A DNA stretch of 64,000 nt from Tillandsia leiboldiana (Eukaryota > Streptophyta > Magnoliopsida > Poales > Bromeliaceae), in contig CM055060.1 in assembly GCA_029204045.2 (NCBI GenBank), positions 55,353,177 to 55,417,176 on the forward strand. Direction: 5' to 3'. The notes under the pieces are model-generated. The model ran no database searches and was not told the DNA's origin. It saw only the letters and a program-made list of their open reading frames with translations. Positions 22,169-33,432 of the stretch are shown here, in pieces. The first letter of the stretch is position 1, and each line of letters begins with the position of its first letter. The position numbers and the translations under genes are program-made.

Positions 22169-24785
22169 TGTCACGCCCCGGGGGTCTCGCTCAGCGGAAA
22201 AGAAAGAGTTGTTTGATTGAGTCCCTTAAAATTTTTTTTGAAATTCAGTTTTTCCCAGCACGTGCCCAGACCCGCCGCATATACAGATTTACTCGAAAAT
22301 CGGGCAGAGTCTCCTCTGTATATGCACGGCGTCGCGGCTATTACAACATCTCAATTCAAGCATTCAGTTAATCACAACAGTTCGAGTATTCAATCAACAA
22401 TGTAAACTAAACAGAGTGCCCGCCGCCAATCAAGTTGAAAGGATAAACTCACAGTTTTGAAAACAGGCCCACACGACCCGAGGTTTTGAAAACGGTTTGG
22501 AAAGATGCCATAAATCCACAGGGTTTGGAAACAGGTCCACACGACCCGAGGTTTTGAAAACGGTTTAGAAATCTCATAAAACCACAGGGTTTGGAAAAGC
22601 GGGCCCACACGACCCCATATTTTTGAAAGATAGTTTTCGAAGTTCCTTTTTCTTTTCTAGTTACTTTGTTTTGGAAAAACGGCCAAATGGGCGAATAAAA
22701 GAAACATAATATCAAATCCGGAACACCGGGAATCAACATCCACACCGACCCCACAAGGGTATCGCGAACCACACCGTAGTCTACAGTACCAAATGAAATG
22801 CAAGAAAAAAGGTAAAAGGAGATACAGATTAGAGCTCCTCACAGCCCGACCACTCCCGTCTCGACCTCACCGCCGTCTACCGCTCACCCCTGGAAGAACC
22901 TGTCACGGAGTGGGTAGTCAGCGACATGCGATAATAATAATAAGCAGGAAAGGAAGCCAAACCCAACAGTAAAACTATCCGGAGCAACCACTCGACTCAC
23001 TGGAAGAGTGACACGCGAACACATGTAACACCTGCAACATCTGTAATGCCTGTAACACCTATACACCTTGATCTCGTCGGGCACCTATCCCGACGGATGG
23101 CACCGCTCACACCTTGGGGCACCTGACCTCGTCGGACACCTGTCCCGACAGGTCGCACCTTTTTCCCCCACCTTTTGATGCCTCAAACCCCACACCTACG
23201 GGGGCCCCCACCACTTCACCTTGTGGGTTAACACGGGTCGAAGACCGCTTTCCCGGAAAAGAGCACCCTTTGCGGTGGCCAGACCGCGGGTGCGCGTGTC
23301 GCAACCACGAGCACAAAAACCCGAAATACAGGATAATATCGCAAACATAGAGACCGTCAGCATTAGTAATACAAATATGCAGTTAAACGACTAACACAGA
23401 ATACCGAGTCTATACTTGGTCTCAAAGGAACCCACCTTAAACACGAAGGAGAAAACGTGCGGGAGCTCCAACAAAAAGAAGTACCCTCGCCGTGCGCCCG
23501 AACAGCTACAATAAATGTTATTTGTTAAAAACCATCGTCGTGGTTAAAAACACTCAAAAACGGGGCGAAACGGGCCACAAACGGAGCTCCTGGACTCCTT
23601 TTCTGAACCCTGGTGCACGAAACCAGGCGTGGACCGGGTTCACGGCAGCAGGCGGCCGCGGCGCGGGCCGGGAGCACGCTGTAGGCGGTGGACCGCCGCG
23701 GCTTGGGCCGGGCCGCGCACGGGTGAAGGCGCGCACCGGGTTCATCGCCTCCCCCGCTGCGCGACGAGCACCGGGTGCACGACTGATGTCGTGCACCGTG
23801 CGGCCTGGCACACCCACCCGTGCGCCGGGTCTGCGGTCCCAGGCCGCTGGGGCGTGTGCCGGGTGCCCGCCGGCCCGGTGGACCGCGCGGCCTGGCACAC
23901 CCTTCCGTGCGCCGGGTTCGCGGTCCCGGGCCGCGGACACGTGCGCCGGGTGCACGCCGGCGCGGTGGACCGCGGCCAGGGGTTTGCCCTAGGAACTGTA
24001 CGGCCCCCTATTTTTTGGCTCCGATCGCGATCCCGCGACCCCGACGACTGCGGTGACGACCCCGTGGACACGACAACGGCGGCGGCAGCCTCCCGTTTAA
24101 CAACGGCGGCGGCGGCCTCCCGTTCGACATCCCGTATCGCCCGCAACACCGACGAGCAAAGGAAAACCTCGTACCGAAAAGCAAGAAAATAAAACCCTAA
24201 CGTGCTCACCTCGGTTGCCGGAGGGAAGGGTGATCCGATCCCGCGAGTTCGGCTACAAGGGATGTGAGGTCGTCTCCCTCTCCTTCCTTGGTCTCGCCGC
24301 TTGGATCCTCCGCACGATCGGTGAGGAAGAGGGTACGGTTGGGGGGGAAAAAAAAGGTCTGCTCCTCGTCCGCGCTCGGGTGTCGTACCCTAGAGTGAGG
24401 GGAGTTGAGATAGATATAAGTCCGAGCGATCAGAAAAGGGGAAAGGAAATGAACCCGTTTCAAGTCAAAATAAACCAAAACCAAAAGGTCGGGTTCGAAC
24501 CGGGTTCCGGTCTGCCTGGTACCCCGCGTTGGTCACCAGAACCAACCGCCACCTTCTGGAATTTATTCCGGGAGATTCTGGAGTCGGAATCCAAAACCGA
24601 TTTCGCCGGCGGTCTCCGTTTCGCGAGCTTTATTGACTAAAAATACTCGCGAGCCCCGACGATCTGTCCAGAAACAAAGAATTATTAGTCCCCCCTCCCG
24701 GACCCCCGAAACGAAGCGCGAAATAGAGAACCCAAAAGTAGTCCCAAGAACGGAACCACAGTATTTTAAACCAGCAGATATTACA
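22169..24785 (-). repeat. 5' LTR of the Gypsy element
   Basis: 2,617 bp, near-identical to 14441-17063. The main length difference is at the C-run near 24003, where the two copies differ by several bases. Confidence 0.95.
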
Positions 24786-24790
24786 CCAAG

Positions 24791-25035
24791 TCGAGCCGTT
24801 TCAGAATCGTTTGGGTGGACACCTATTTTAATATTTCAAATTTATTTGGAGCTTCGATTTCTTTTTAGAGATATAATCTTTATATTCTAGTTTTGACATT
24901 AATAAAAGTTTTTGCTCCGTATTCGCCTGTGGTTATAGGCTGGTGGTCGAATCACGTAAATCTTGGTGCGCTCTTTCATTTTTTTTCTTATATTAATTTT
25001 TTCTTGGATCTATTTTTTGCCGTTTCGATCTAACA
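24791..25035 (+). repeat. 5' LTR of the old Copia element, right piece
   Basis: Resumes the Copia LTR after the Gypsy insertion and matches 30788-31034. Ends TCTAACA. Confidence 0.92.
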
Positions 25036-25036
25036 A

Positions 25037-25051
25037 ACTAGTATCAGAGCC
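25037..25051 (+). other. Primer-binding site of the old Copia element
   Basis: ACTAGTATCAGAGCC directly after the LTR; one mismatch (A for G) to the usual TGGTATCAGAGC. Confidence 0.8.
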
Positions 25052-25077
25052 TTCTATTCTCTTGAGGATTGAGAATT

Positions 25078-25929
25078 ATGAAGACGAAGTTCGAGATCCA
25101 GAAATTTGACAGGACCAACAGTTTTGCATTATGGCAAGTCAAGATACGTGCTATACTAACGCTGCAATGATTGCAAAATGCACTGTTGGAAAAAGAAAAA
25201 AAGTCCGATTCGTTAACAACGGAGCAGAAAGAGCAGATCGATGACAAACCTCTTACGACAATACAATTATATTTATCCGATGAGGTATTGCACGAGGTTT
25301 TGGATGAAAAAACCACTGCAGGGCTATGGTTTCAGTTGGAATCTCTCTATATGACAAAATCTACTACCAACAAATTATATTTGAAGCAACGTCTCTTTAT
25401 GTTGCGCATGGCGGAAGGTATCTCTATTAAATCGCATTTAGATGAATTTAATTCTATTATTATGGATCTCCACTCGATAGATGTCAAAATCGAGGAGGAG
25501 GATGAAGCCCTTTTATTATTATGTTCTTTACCATCCTTTTATAAGAATTTTTGTGAGACCTTCTTGTTTGGTCGGAATACTCTATGTCTCGATGATATCA
25601 AATCCTCTCTACTATTAAAAGAAATGATTGACATGCAGATAAGTAATGAGACATGTAGAGCTTCAGGAGAAGGTTCGGTTGTTAGAGGGAGGTCTTGGGA
25701 AAAGGGTTCCGGTAATAGAGATACATCTAGATCAAAGTCAAAATACAGGAATCTAATTTGCGATTATTGTAAGAAGAAGGGTCATATAAAAGGCGATTGT
25801 TTTAAATTGAAAAATAAAGAACAACGAAAGAATAACAATGATAAGAATCAAGATAAGAAAAACACTAACACTGAGGCTGAAGCAAGTGTTGTAGCAAAGA
25901 ATCAGATGGAGGTGATATTGTCTTCATAG
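25078..25929 (+). pseudogene. Copia Gag, one in-frame stop
   Basis: ATG at 25078, with an in-frame TGA at 25168-25170, then open to 25929. Seen: N-terminal KFEIQKFD...ALWQVK motif, the UBN2-type Gag core with LYMTKS...LYLKQRLFMLRM, and a zinc knuckle CX2CX4HX4C at about 25759-25800 (CDYCKKKGHIKGDC). Sequence order and motifs match the gag of the deleted Copia element at 5427, so the two are related but distinct families. Confidence 0.88.
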
Positions 25930-25959
25930 TTACCGATAAGACAAATAGACAAGATGAGT

Positions 25960-26281
25960 AGCTTATGGACTCCGCATGTTCCTACCATATATGCATGCAC
26001 AGAAAGTGGTTCTCGACATACAAGCCTATTCAAGGTGGAGTTGTATTGATTAAAAATCACGCTAAGTGTACAGTTGTTGGCATTGACACTATTCGGGTAC
26101 GAATGCTCGATGGAGTTGTGAGGACTATATCTGAGGATCGGCATGTTCCAGATATAAGAAAAAATTTGATCTCATTTGTACACTTAATGCTAAGGGTTTT
26201 AAGTATTCTTCGGTTGATGGATTAATGAAGGTCACTAAAGGGAATCTCGTAGTGATGAAGGATAAGTTGTCCGATATGTTA
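25960..26281 (+). pseudogene. Copia protease remnant
   Basis: MDSACSYHIC marks the protease catalytic region, with Ala where an active site normally has Gly or Thr-Gly context. The frame then shows the RMLDGVVRTI...RKNLIS segment, shifts frame before 26225 and is cut by the first TRIM at 26282. Confidence 0.82.
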
Positions 26282-26857
26282 TGTGACACCCCCAGAATTT
26301 GGATTAGTCCTATATATAAATGATATAATAGGACTAAATCTCTAACCCGGCTATAGCATTTTGGATGGTAGAAAAATCTAAGAGGAACATGAGAGTTAAG
26401 CGTGCTAGAGCTAGAGTAGTTCTAGGATGGGTGACCCCCTGGGAAGTGGGGCGTCACAGTTGGTATCAGAGCCATTCACCAGCCGGAAATGTGAGATGAG
26501 TCTCGGCTGAGCCAGGGTTATATAGCGGGTAGAGCGAGGCTCCCCGGCTAATGACCGTTGTGAGTGGAGTGCAGCTCCTCACAAGGTCGGCTAAGGCTAG
26601 CGAGACGAGTCTCACATCGCCTGGTGCTTGTGAGTGTGCTTGAGCCTGACGTGGACGTCAGGGCTTAAAGAGGGGAAGAATGTGACACCCCCAGAATTTG
26701 GATTAGTCCTATATATAAATGATATAATATGACTAAATCTCTAACCCGGCTATAGCATTTTGGATGGTAGCAAAATCCAAGAGGAACATGAGAGTTAAGC
26801 GTGCTAGAGCTAGAGTAGTTCTAGGATGGGTGACCCCCTGGGAAGTGGGGCGTCACA
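26282..26857 (+). mobile_element. TRIM retrotransposon of Cassandra type, copy 1
   Basis: 576 bp flanked by exact TSD TGTTA (26277-26281 and 26858-26862). Two 177-bp LTRs (26282-26458 and 26681-26857), TGTGACACC...GGCGTCACA. A tRNA-Met primer site GTTGGTATCAGAGCC starts at 26459 and a purine tract AAAGAGGGGAAGAA ends at 26680. The 222-bp interior has no coding capacity, which defines a TRIM. The LTRs contain a 5S rRNA-like stretch, the hallmark of Cassandra elements. Confidence 0.93.
26380..26447 (+). promoter_or_regulatory. 5S rRNA-like Pol III internal promoter in the TRIM 5' LTR
   Basis: AGTTAAGCGTGCT (box A type) at 26394-26406, followed by GAGTAGTTCTAGGATGGGTG (box C type) and the CCTGGGAAGT motif of plant 5S rRNA, in the same order and close to the same spacing. 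The second LTR has the same at 26793-26846. Confidence 0.88.
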
Positions 26858-27890
26858 TGTTATATATTCTATAGGGTTCCACTGTGACAGGTTTAGTAGC
26901 GGTGACTTCTTCCTCTTTATCAGATTCAGATAGCACTAAATTATGGCATATGCGATTGGGCCATATGAGTGAATATGGTATGACGAAATTGAACGAGAGA
27001 GGTTTACTTGGTAGTCAGAGTTTAGAAAAGTTGGACTTCTGCGAGCATTGCGTTCTTGGCAAACAAATGAGAGTCAGTTTTAAGGTCGCAGTTCACCAAA
27101 CAAAAGGTACTCTAAATTATGTTCATTCTGATCTTTGGGGACCCTCTCGTGCTCCCACTCACGGTGGTGCTAGATATATGTTGACTTTTATTGATAATTA
27201 TTCTCGTAAAGTATAGGTGTTTTTTCTAAAAGTAAGGATGATGTGTTCAATTATTTCAAACAGTGGAAGGTTATGATTGGGAAGCAAACTAAAAAGAAGA
27301 TAAAGAGATTAAGAACCGACAATGGCTTGGAATTTTGTTCGTCGGAGTTTGAAAAATTTTGTGAGAATGAAGGAATTGTCAGACATAACACCGTTAGGCA
27401 TACTCCATAGCAGAACAGAGTGGTCGAACGGATGAACAAAACTCTTTTAGAGAGAGCCCGTTCCATGCTCTCTAATGCTGGCTTAGCAAAGAGTTTCTGG
27501 GCAGAGGCGATCTCTACAGCATGTTATTTGGTAAACAAATCTCCACATTTGGCCCTTGATTGCAAAACTCCGGAGAAGATATGATCTTGTAGCCCTTTTG
27601 ATTATTCTAATTTGTGAATATTTGGCTGTCCTGCTTATGCTCATGTAAATGAAGGCAAGTTAGAACCTAGGACTAAAAAGTGCATATTTATTGGTTATGC
27701 ATCGGGGGTTAAGGGATATCGATTTTGGTATCCTGAATCGTCTAAATTACTTATTAGTAGGGATGTCACATTTGACGAGTCTGTTATGTTATATCCTAAT
27801 CATATTTCTTTTGATAAGACCCCGAGTACTAATAAGCAGGTGGAGATAGAGACCGATAGTATTGTTCAGTTGCAGAATTCTTCTCAGTAA
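26858..27890 (+). pseudogene. Copia integrase remnant
   Basis: The pre-integrase/GAG-pre region (LWHMRLGHMSEYGM...CEHCVLGKQ) carries the zinc finger HHCC. The catalytic core shows Asp in YVHSDLWGP, Asp in RTDNGLEF and the Glu-bearing NRVVERMN segment. In-frame stops occur at about 27214, 27409 and 27584, each explicable by a C-to-T or G-to-A change (for example TAG for CAG). Not functional. Confidence 0.88.
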
Positions 27891-28079
27891 GAACAGTTTC
27901 AGTCGCCAGACACTTCACCTACTGAAACCCCACAATTTGAGAGGCAGAGCATTGCTACAGGTAGAGCGAGGAGACAGATTAAACCACCACAGAGATACGG
28001 CTATGAGTATTTAGTTGCTTATGCTCTTTCAGTGGCACAAAATACATAAGAAGATTGCGAACCTTTCACATATAATCAA

Positions 28080-28954
28080 GCTATTTCTATTGTCAGTTCT
28101 GCAGAGTGGTTGGTGGCAATGAATGAAGAGATGGAGTCTCTTCATAAGAATCACACATAGGAGTTGGTAAAACCGTTTACAGGTAAGAAAATTGTTGGTT
28201 GCAAATGGGTCTTTAAGAAAAAAAACGGAATCTCCGGGGTGGAAGATACAAGATACAAAGCTCGTTTAGTTGCTAAGGGCTACAGTTAGATAGAAGGTGT
28301 TGATTTCGATGATATTTTCTCACTCGTCGTGAAGCATACTTCTATTCGTGTTCTTCTATCATTAGTAGCCATGTATGATCTGTATCTTGAGCAGCTTGAT
28401 ATTAAGACAGCTTTTCTACATGGAGAACTTGAGGAGCAAATTTATATGAAGCAGCCAGAGAGATTCATTATTGAAGGAAAGGAGAACCATGTTTGCATGT
28501 TAAAGAAATCACTTTATAGCTTGAAGCAGTCTCCTCGGCAATGGTACAAGCAGTTCGACTCTTTCATGACAAGTTACGAATATTCCAGATGCAAACATGA
28601 CAGTTGTGTATATTTCAGGAAGCTTGATAAATGATCTTTCATATATTTGTTACTCTATATCGATGATATGTTGATTGCTTCTAACGACATAGTTGAGATA
28701 AATAAATTGAAGACATTACTGAAGGGTGAGTTCGAGATGAAAGATCTAGGTGCTGAAAAAAAAAATTCTTGGTATGAAAATTAAGAGTGACAACAAGTCA
28801 TGACTATTGCATTTGACACATGAGAAATATATAGAGAAGATTTTAAAGTGTTTCGGAATGACAGACGCAAAACCGGTGAGCACTCCTCTTGCGGCGCATT
28901 TAAGACTTTCTGCTGCGCTGTCACCATAATCCGATGATGAGCGGGAGTACATAT
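28080..28954 (+). pseudogene. Copia reverse transcriptase remnant
   Basis: Motifs in order: EWLVAMNEEMESL, GCKWVFKKK, YKARLVAKGYS, LDIKTAFLHGELEEQIYMKQ, SLYSLKQSPRQWYKQFD and the active-site YIDDML (about 28657). Several stops, plus a frame change in the A-run at 28756-28764. The second TRIM interrupts it at 28955. Confidence 0.9.
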
Positions 28955-29527
28955 TGTGACGCCCCACTTCCCAGGGGGTCACCCATCCTAGAACTACTCT
29001 AGCTCTAGCACGCTTAACTCTCATAACCTCTTGGATCTTGTTACCATCCAAAATGCTATAGCCGGGTTAGAGATTTAGTCCTATTATATCATTTATATAG
29101 AGGACTAATCCAAATTCCGGGGGTGTCACATTCTTCCCCCCTTTAAGCCCTGACGTCCACGTCAGGCTCAAGCACACTCACAAGCACCAGGCGATGTGAG
29201 ACTCGTCTCGCTAGCCTTAGCCGACCTTGTGAGGAGCTGCACTCCACTCACAAAGGTCATTAGCGGGGAGCCTCACTCTACCCGCTATATAACCCTGGCT
29301 CAGCCGAGACTCATCTCACATTTCCGGCTGGTGAATGTCTCTGATACCAATTGTGACGCCCCACTTCCCAGGGGGTCACCTATCCTAGAACTACTCTAGC
29401 TCTAGCACGCTTAACTCTCATAACCTCTTGGATCTTGCTACCATCCAAAATGCTATAGCCGGGTTAGAGATTTAGTCCTATTATATCATTTATATAGAGG
29501 ACTAATCCAAATTTCGGGGGTGTCACA
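28955..29527 (-). mobile_element. TRIM retrotransposon of Cassandra type, copy 2
   Basis: 573 bp, opposite orientation to copy 1. LTRs of 176 bp (28955-29130 and 29352-29527). The primer site, read on the minus strand, is TTGGTATCAGAG, ending at the inner LTR boundary 29351. The host sequence reads GAGTACA before and GTACATG after, suggesting TSD GTACA with three extra bases (TAT) at the left junction. The LTRs carry the same 5S-like stretch. Confidence 0.9.
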
Positions 29528-30240
29528 GTACATGTCACATGTTTCTTATTTTAGTGTTGTTGGGAGCATTATGTACGCCATGGTTTGCACACGGGTGGAC
29601 ATCTCCTATACAGTGAGTATGGTTAGCAGATATATGACCAATCCTGGTAAGGCTCATTGGCAAGTTGTTAAATGGATTCTGAGATATCTACGTCGTACCA
29701 CTAACACTTGCCTTGAGTTTGAGAGGTGTAAAGATGGTGTGATTGGATATGTTGATTCGGATTTTGCAGGTGATTTGGATAGAAGGAGATCACTTTTAGG
29801 TTATGTATTCTCCATCAGTGGATATGCAGTTAGTTGGAAAGCTTTATTACAACCAATTGTTGCATTGTCTACGACTGAGGCGGAGTATATTGTTATGATA
29901 GAGGGTGTGAAGGAAGCTATGTGGCTATGAGGCTTATTTGGAAAACTTACTGCCTGTTGGGATCCGACGGTTGTTTATTCTGATAGTCAAAAGTGCTATT
30001 CATTTATCTAAAAATCAAATATTTCATGAGAGGACAAAGCATATCGTTGTAAAGTTTTACTTTGTTCGGAATGTGATCAGAAAGCGCACAATGACGGTTA
30101 AGAAGATTGATACTAAAGACAATCCGGCGGATATGTTTACTAAGCCTCTTACTATTATCAAGTTCAAGCATTGTTTGGACTTGGTGTCGGTTGGCAGCAC
30201 TCGAGGCCCTACGGGGCGTTTGGAGAAGACGGAGCACTAA
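29528..30240 (+). pseudogene. Copia RNase H remnant
   Basis: SVVGSIMYAMVCTRVDI, GYVDSDFAGDLDRRRS and ALSTTEAEYI are the classical Copia RNase H motifs. The frame breaks at about 29930 and continues in another frame to DNPADMFTKPL (about 30120), the usual C-terminus of Copia Pol. Directly downstream are the polypurine tract and the 3' LTR. Confidence 0.9.
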
Positions 30241-30335
30241 GAAGCGTTAAGAAGATTGAGAAGAATTCAAATCAAGGTGGAGTTTTTGCGGCAACCTCGA
30301 CAACCTCAACACAGTGGCAAAAAACTACAAATCAA

Positions 30336-30349
30336 ATCAAGGTGGAGAT
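30336..30349 (+). other. Polypurine tract of the old Copia element
   Basis: AATCAAGGTGGAGAT-type motif immediately before the 3' LTR, same as at 6662. A second imperfect copy lies at 30270-30283. Confidence 0.7.
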
Positions 30350-31034
30350 TGTTATATTTTGTTTTAGATTTGTATTTGTCCAAATCAAAATAAAATCCTA
30401 ATTAAATTAGGATAATATGAGATTTAGATTATTGGGTATAACTAGAATTTAATTAGGAGTTCAATTAGACTACAAATTTTAATTATATTATAGTTTGGAG
30501 GTATATATTATATATATAGCGTACTCACTTTGGTGACGCCGCAACCGAAATCCTAATTAATTAGGCCAATCAAGAAGGAAGATACGTGTTGGTATATATG
30601 GCCATATTAATGAAGCCGAAATTTTAATTAAAGATCATGCTCTAATTAATTTAGCAACCCAAGAGGAAAGAGGCCGTATTGGAGGAGACATATGTTGCTA
30701 ATGAAGCTGGCAACTAATTAAGAAATTGTAGCTCTAAGGTAAGGGCAACCGTACGATTGGATTCTTGCACATTGAACGGCAGACCAAGTCGAGTTGTTTC
30801 GGAATCGTTTGGGTGGACGCCTATTTTGATATTTCATATTTATTTGGAGCTTCGATTTTTTTGAGAGATATAATCTTTGTATTCTAGTTTTGACATTAAT
30901 AAAAATTTTTGTTCCGTTTTTGTCCGTGTATATAGGTCGGCGGCCGAACCACGTTAATTTTGATGTACTCTTTCCATTTTTTTTTCTTATATTATTTTTT
31001 TTTTGAATTTACTTTTCACCATTTCAATTTAATA
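30350..31034 (+). repeat. 3' LTR of the old Copia element
   Basis: 685 bp, begins TGTTATATTTTG and ends TTTAATA where the 5' LTR ends CTAACA. The two LTRs show many substitutions (clearly more than 5% by eye), so the insertion is far older than the Gypsy element inside it. Confidence 0.92.
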
Positions 31035-31167
31035 CTATTTTTGAAAACTTACGATGTATTATTCACATTAACTATTTGCAATCTCATAACTACAAAAGCC
31101 TTGCGCTTTTTACACTACGTAGTCTATTATGTATGTCGCATTCAGCATTTATGTACGTAATTCTTTA

Positions 31168-32139
31168 GGCTGCGTTTGGTTCGGATATAAGTAAAAATTT
31201 ATTATTTTTGGGATAGATATAAGTTCAGGTACAAGCAAAAATTAAAATAATTTTATGTTTAGTTGAGTATAAAAATTATACTGAAAATAAAAAAAATTAT
31301 ATTTGATAAATTAAAGAGGGGTAAGAAGAATACAGGGGATTAAAATTTTAATTTAAGATAAAAATTTTACTTATATAATTTTAAATATTTAATTTAAAAT
31401 ATTTATTAAAATTTATATTTTACTTATATATATATAAAAAATTATTAAAAAAATTTTGGTTTTTGAAAATGTATAAATTTTTAAAAATTTAAAATTGTGT
31501 ATATAAAAATAGGTATAAATTTAAAATTTTTAAAAACTTGGTATAAATTTATTAAAAATTAAATTTAAAAATTTTAAAATTTGTATAAATTTTAAATTTA
31601 ACAAATTTTAAAATTTTTATAAATTTTAAATTTAACAAATTTTAAAATTTTATAAATTTTTAAATTTATTAAAAATTAAAGTTAAAAATTTTAAAAGCTA
31701 TAAAATTTTAAAATTCTCTAAAGTTAAAATTTTATAAATGTTAAAGATTTTAATTTTAATTGTCTTAAAAATTACAAAAGTGGGAGCAAAAATTTTAATT
31801 TTAAAATTTATATACTTTTAAAAAAAATTATAAATAAATTTGTATAAATTATAAGAAAATTTAAAAGAAATAAAAATTTTAAATTTATTAAAAAATAAAA
31901 TTAAAAATTTTAAAATTTTAAAAATAAAAAAAATAATTTTATTTTTTTTAAAAAAAAGGTTGAACTGTTGAGGGGAACAGCTGTCCTCCCCCCCCCCCCC
32001 CCCCCCCCCCCCAGGCGGGTTATCCGCTATGGATAACCAGGGGCTGTTGTTCACCCTCCTGCTCCTTCATTTTTTTCGTTTAGGTATAAAGGAGGTATAA
32101 CCTTTTTATCCTCCCTTATATTAGGTACTAAACTATACC
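31168..32139. mobile_element. PIF/Harbinger-like non-autonomous element, decayed
   Basis: Starts GGCTGCGTTTGGTTCGG after TTA (31165-31167) and ends ACTAAACTATACC before TTA (32140-32142), so a TTA target duplication fits. Terminal repeats match only partly. The interior is AT-rich ATTTTAAAATTT repeats. It contains a 25-base C run (31988-32012) and a palindrome, GGTTATCC...GGATAACC, at 32018-32038. Confidence 0.55.
31988..32012. repeat. Poly-C tract next to a hairpin
   Basis: 25 consecutive C, followed by the inverted repeat GGTTATCCGCTATGGATAACC. Length may be unreliable in the assembly. Confidence 0.85.
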
Positions 32140-32317
32140 TTAGGTAAAAAAAATAAATTTGATATTGACGGAATGTCTCGAAATTAAGTCATTGTGCCCA
32201 CCTGCATAATTTTAATTCATTACCCGTGCAAGTTTAAATCATCATTTTGCATGCATGCAATCTTCTATGGAACGTCATTATATGTGATGCAATTGTACGT
32301 ATTACGTAATTCTTTTA

Positions 32318-32808
32318 GGTCCCGTTTGATTCGGATATAAATTTAAGAAGTATAAATTTTTTAATATCTGGAATAGTTTGCTATTCTGGAATAATCAAGT
32401 ATAAAAGTTAAATTACGTTTGGTTCAAAAGTTGGTATTCTCTGGAATAAAAAAATTTATGTTTAGTTAAGTGGAGAATAGTAGAAAAAGATGATAGATTT
32501 TTTATCAAAATACCAATTTTATCCTTACCTTATATATATATAAATTAATTTTAATTATTATAAATTAATTAAAATAATAATTTAATTGTTAATAAATTAT
32601 ATCTTATCTAAATAAAATAATTTTTTATATTTTATAGTATATTTTAGTAAATAATAATTAGTAAACAAAATTAGTAAACATAATTAGTAAATAAAATATA
32701 AAATAATTTTTTATATTTTATAGCATATTTTATTAAATAAAATTAGTAAACATTATTAGTAAATAATATATTTTAGTAAATATAGTCTCAGATAGGAAAC
32801 TACGCTAA

Positions 32809-32844
<36 letters not shown>

Positions 32845-33031
32845 TAATTGCCCTAGGTATAAACTTTATTTCAGGGGGGAGGTGAAATAAAAATTAACGG
32901 GTTATTCCAGAATAATCCGTTAAGCTAAGAATATTTTAAACTTTTATCCCTATATTTTTTTTTCTCTTGTTTGGCAAGAATTGAAGAATAAAGGGGGTTA
33001 TTCCTCCTTTATCCTCAAACCAAACATGGCC
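32318..33031. mobile_element. PIF/Harbinger-like non-autonomous element
   Basis: 714 bp flanked by TTA (32315-32317 and 33032-33034). Terminal inverted repeats: GGTCCCGTTTGATTCGG on the left against GGCCATGTTTGGTTTGAGG (right end read inward). No coding capacity. Internal ATTAGTAAACA repeats and a poly-A run at 32811-32840. Confidence 0.7.
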
Positions 33032-33432
33032 TTAAACAAATAGCAACTTTTCCAATCCAAAAAAATTAAATAACTATTTTATATTTTTAATATTAAAAAT
33101 AAAAGTTGATTATACTAATGTATAAAAGTTGATTTTGAGAATTTTTTTTTTTTAATGTACAAACACTACAAAAAAAAAAAAAGGGTCTATTCGACGCTTT
33201 TACGACGACGTATTTAAAAAATGTCGATAAATTTTTCCCCTGTCGAAAATTTACTGACGCTTGAATTTTACGTTGCCAAATTATTTGGCGGGAATAGAAA
33301 AAAAAATTCACTTTTCCAACTTTACCTTTCCCCCCACCTCTCCACAGCCACCCACTTTAATTAATTACCTTCCCCCCGTCCCCACCACGCCACACCCGCC
33401 ACAGCCACCCATCAAGCTAGCTCTGTTATTTT

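Larger units (their letters stand above)
14441..24785 (-). mobile_element. Gypsy LTR retrotransposon, Tekay/Del-type chromovirus, near-complete
   Basis: 10,345 bp with exact 5-bp duplication CCAAG (14436-14440 and 24786-24790). Its LTRs are about 2.62 kb and about 99% identical by eye (roughly 25-35 differences). It lies on the minus strand, so its 5' LTR is the right-hand one. Gag-Pol has the Gypsy order protease, RT, RNase H, integrase, followed by a chromodomain-like C-terminus that places it with Tekay/Del chromoviruses (family knowledge). A single frameshift in the integrase zinc-finger region is the only clear break. It lies inside the 5' LTR of the Copia element, so it is younger. Confidence 0.95.
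14000..31034 (+). mobile_element. Old Copia LTR retrotransposon split by a Gypsy element and two TRIMs
   Basis: The outer ends carry the exact 5-bp duplication CTATT (13995-13999 and 31035-31039). The 5' LTR is in two pieces (14000-14440 and 24791-25035) because a Gypsy element inserted into it. The 3' LTR (30350-31034) is uninterrupted and of matching length (686 against 685 bp). Its last CA has become TA. The interior has the Copia order Gag, protease, integrase, RT, RNase H and is broken by many stops, frameshifts and two Cassandra-type TRIMs. Gag is most like Tork/TNT1-type elements (inference). Without its insertions it would be about 5.5 kb. Confidence 0.93.

Noticed and set aside
26380..29420. 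5S rRNA genes
   Set aside because: Only the internal promoter part of 5S is present, always within TRIM LTRs, so these are not rRNA genes.
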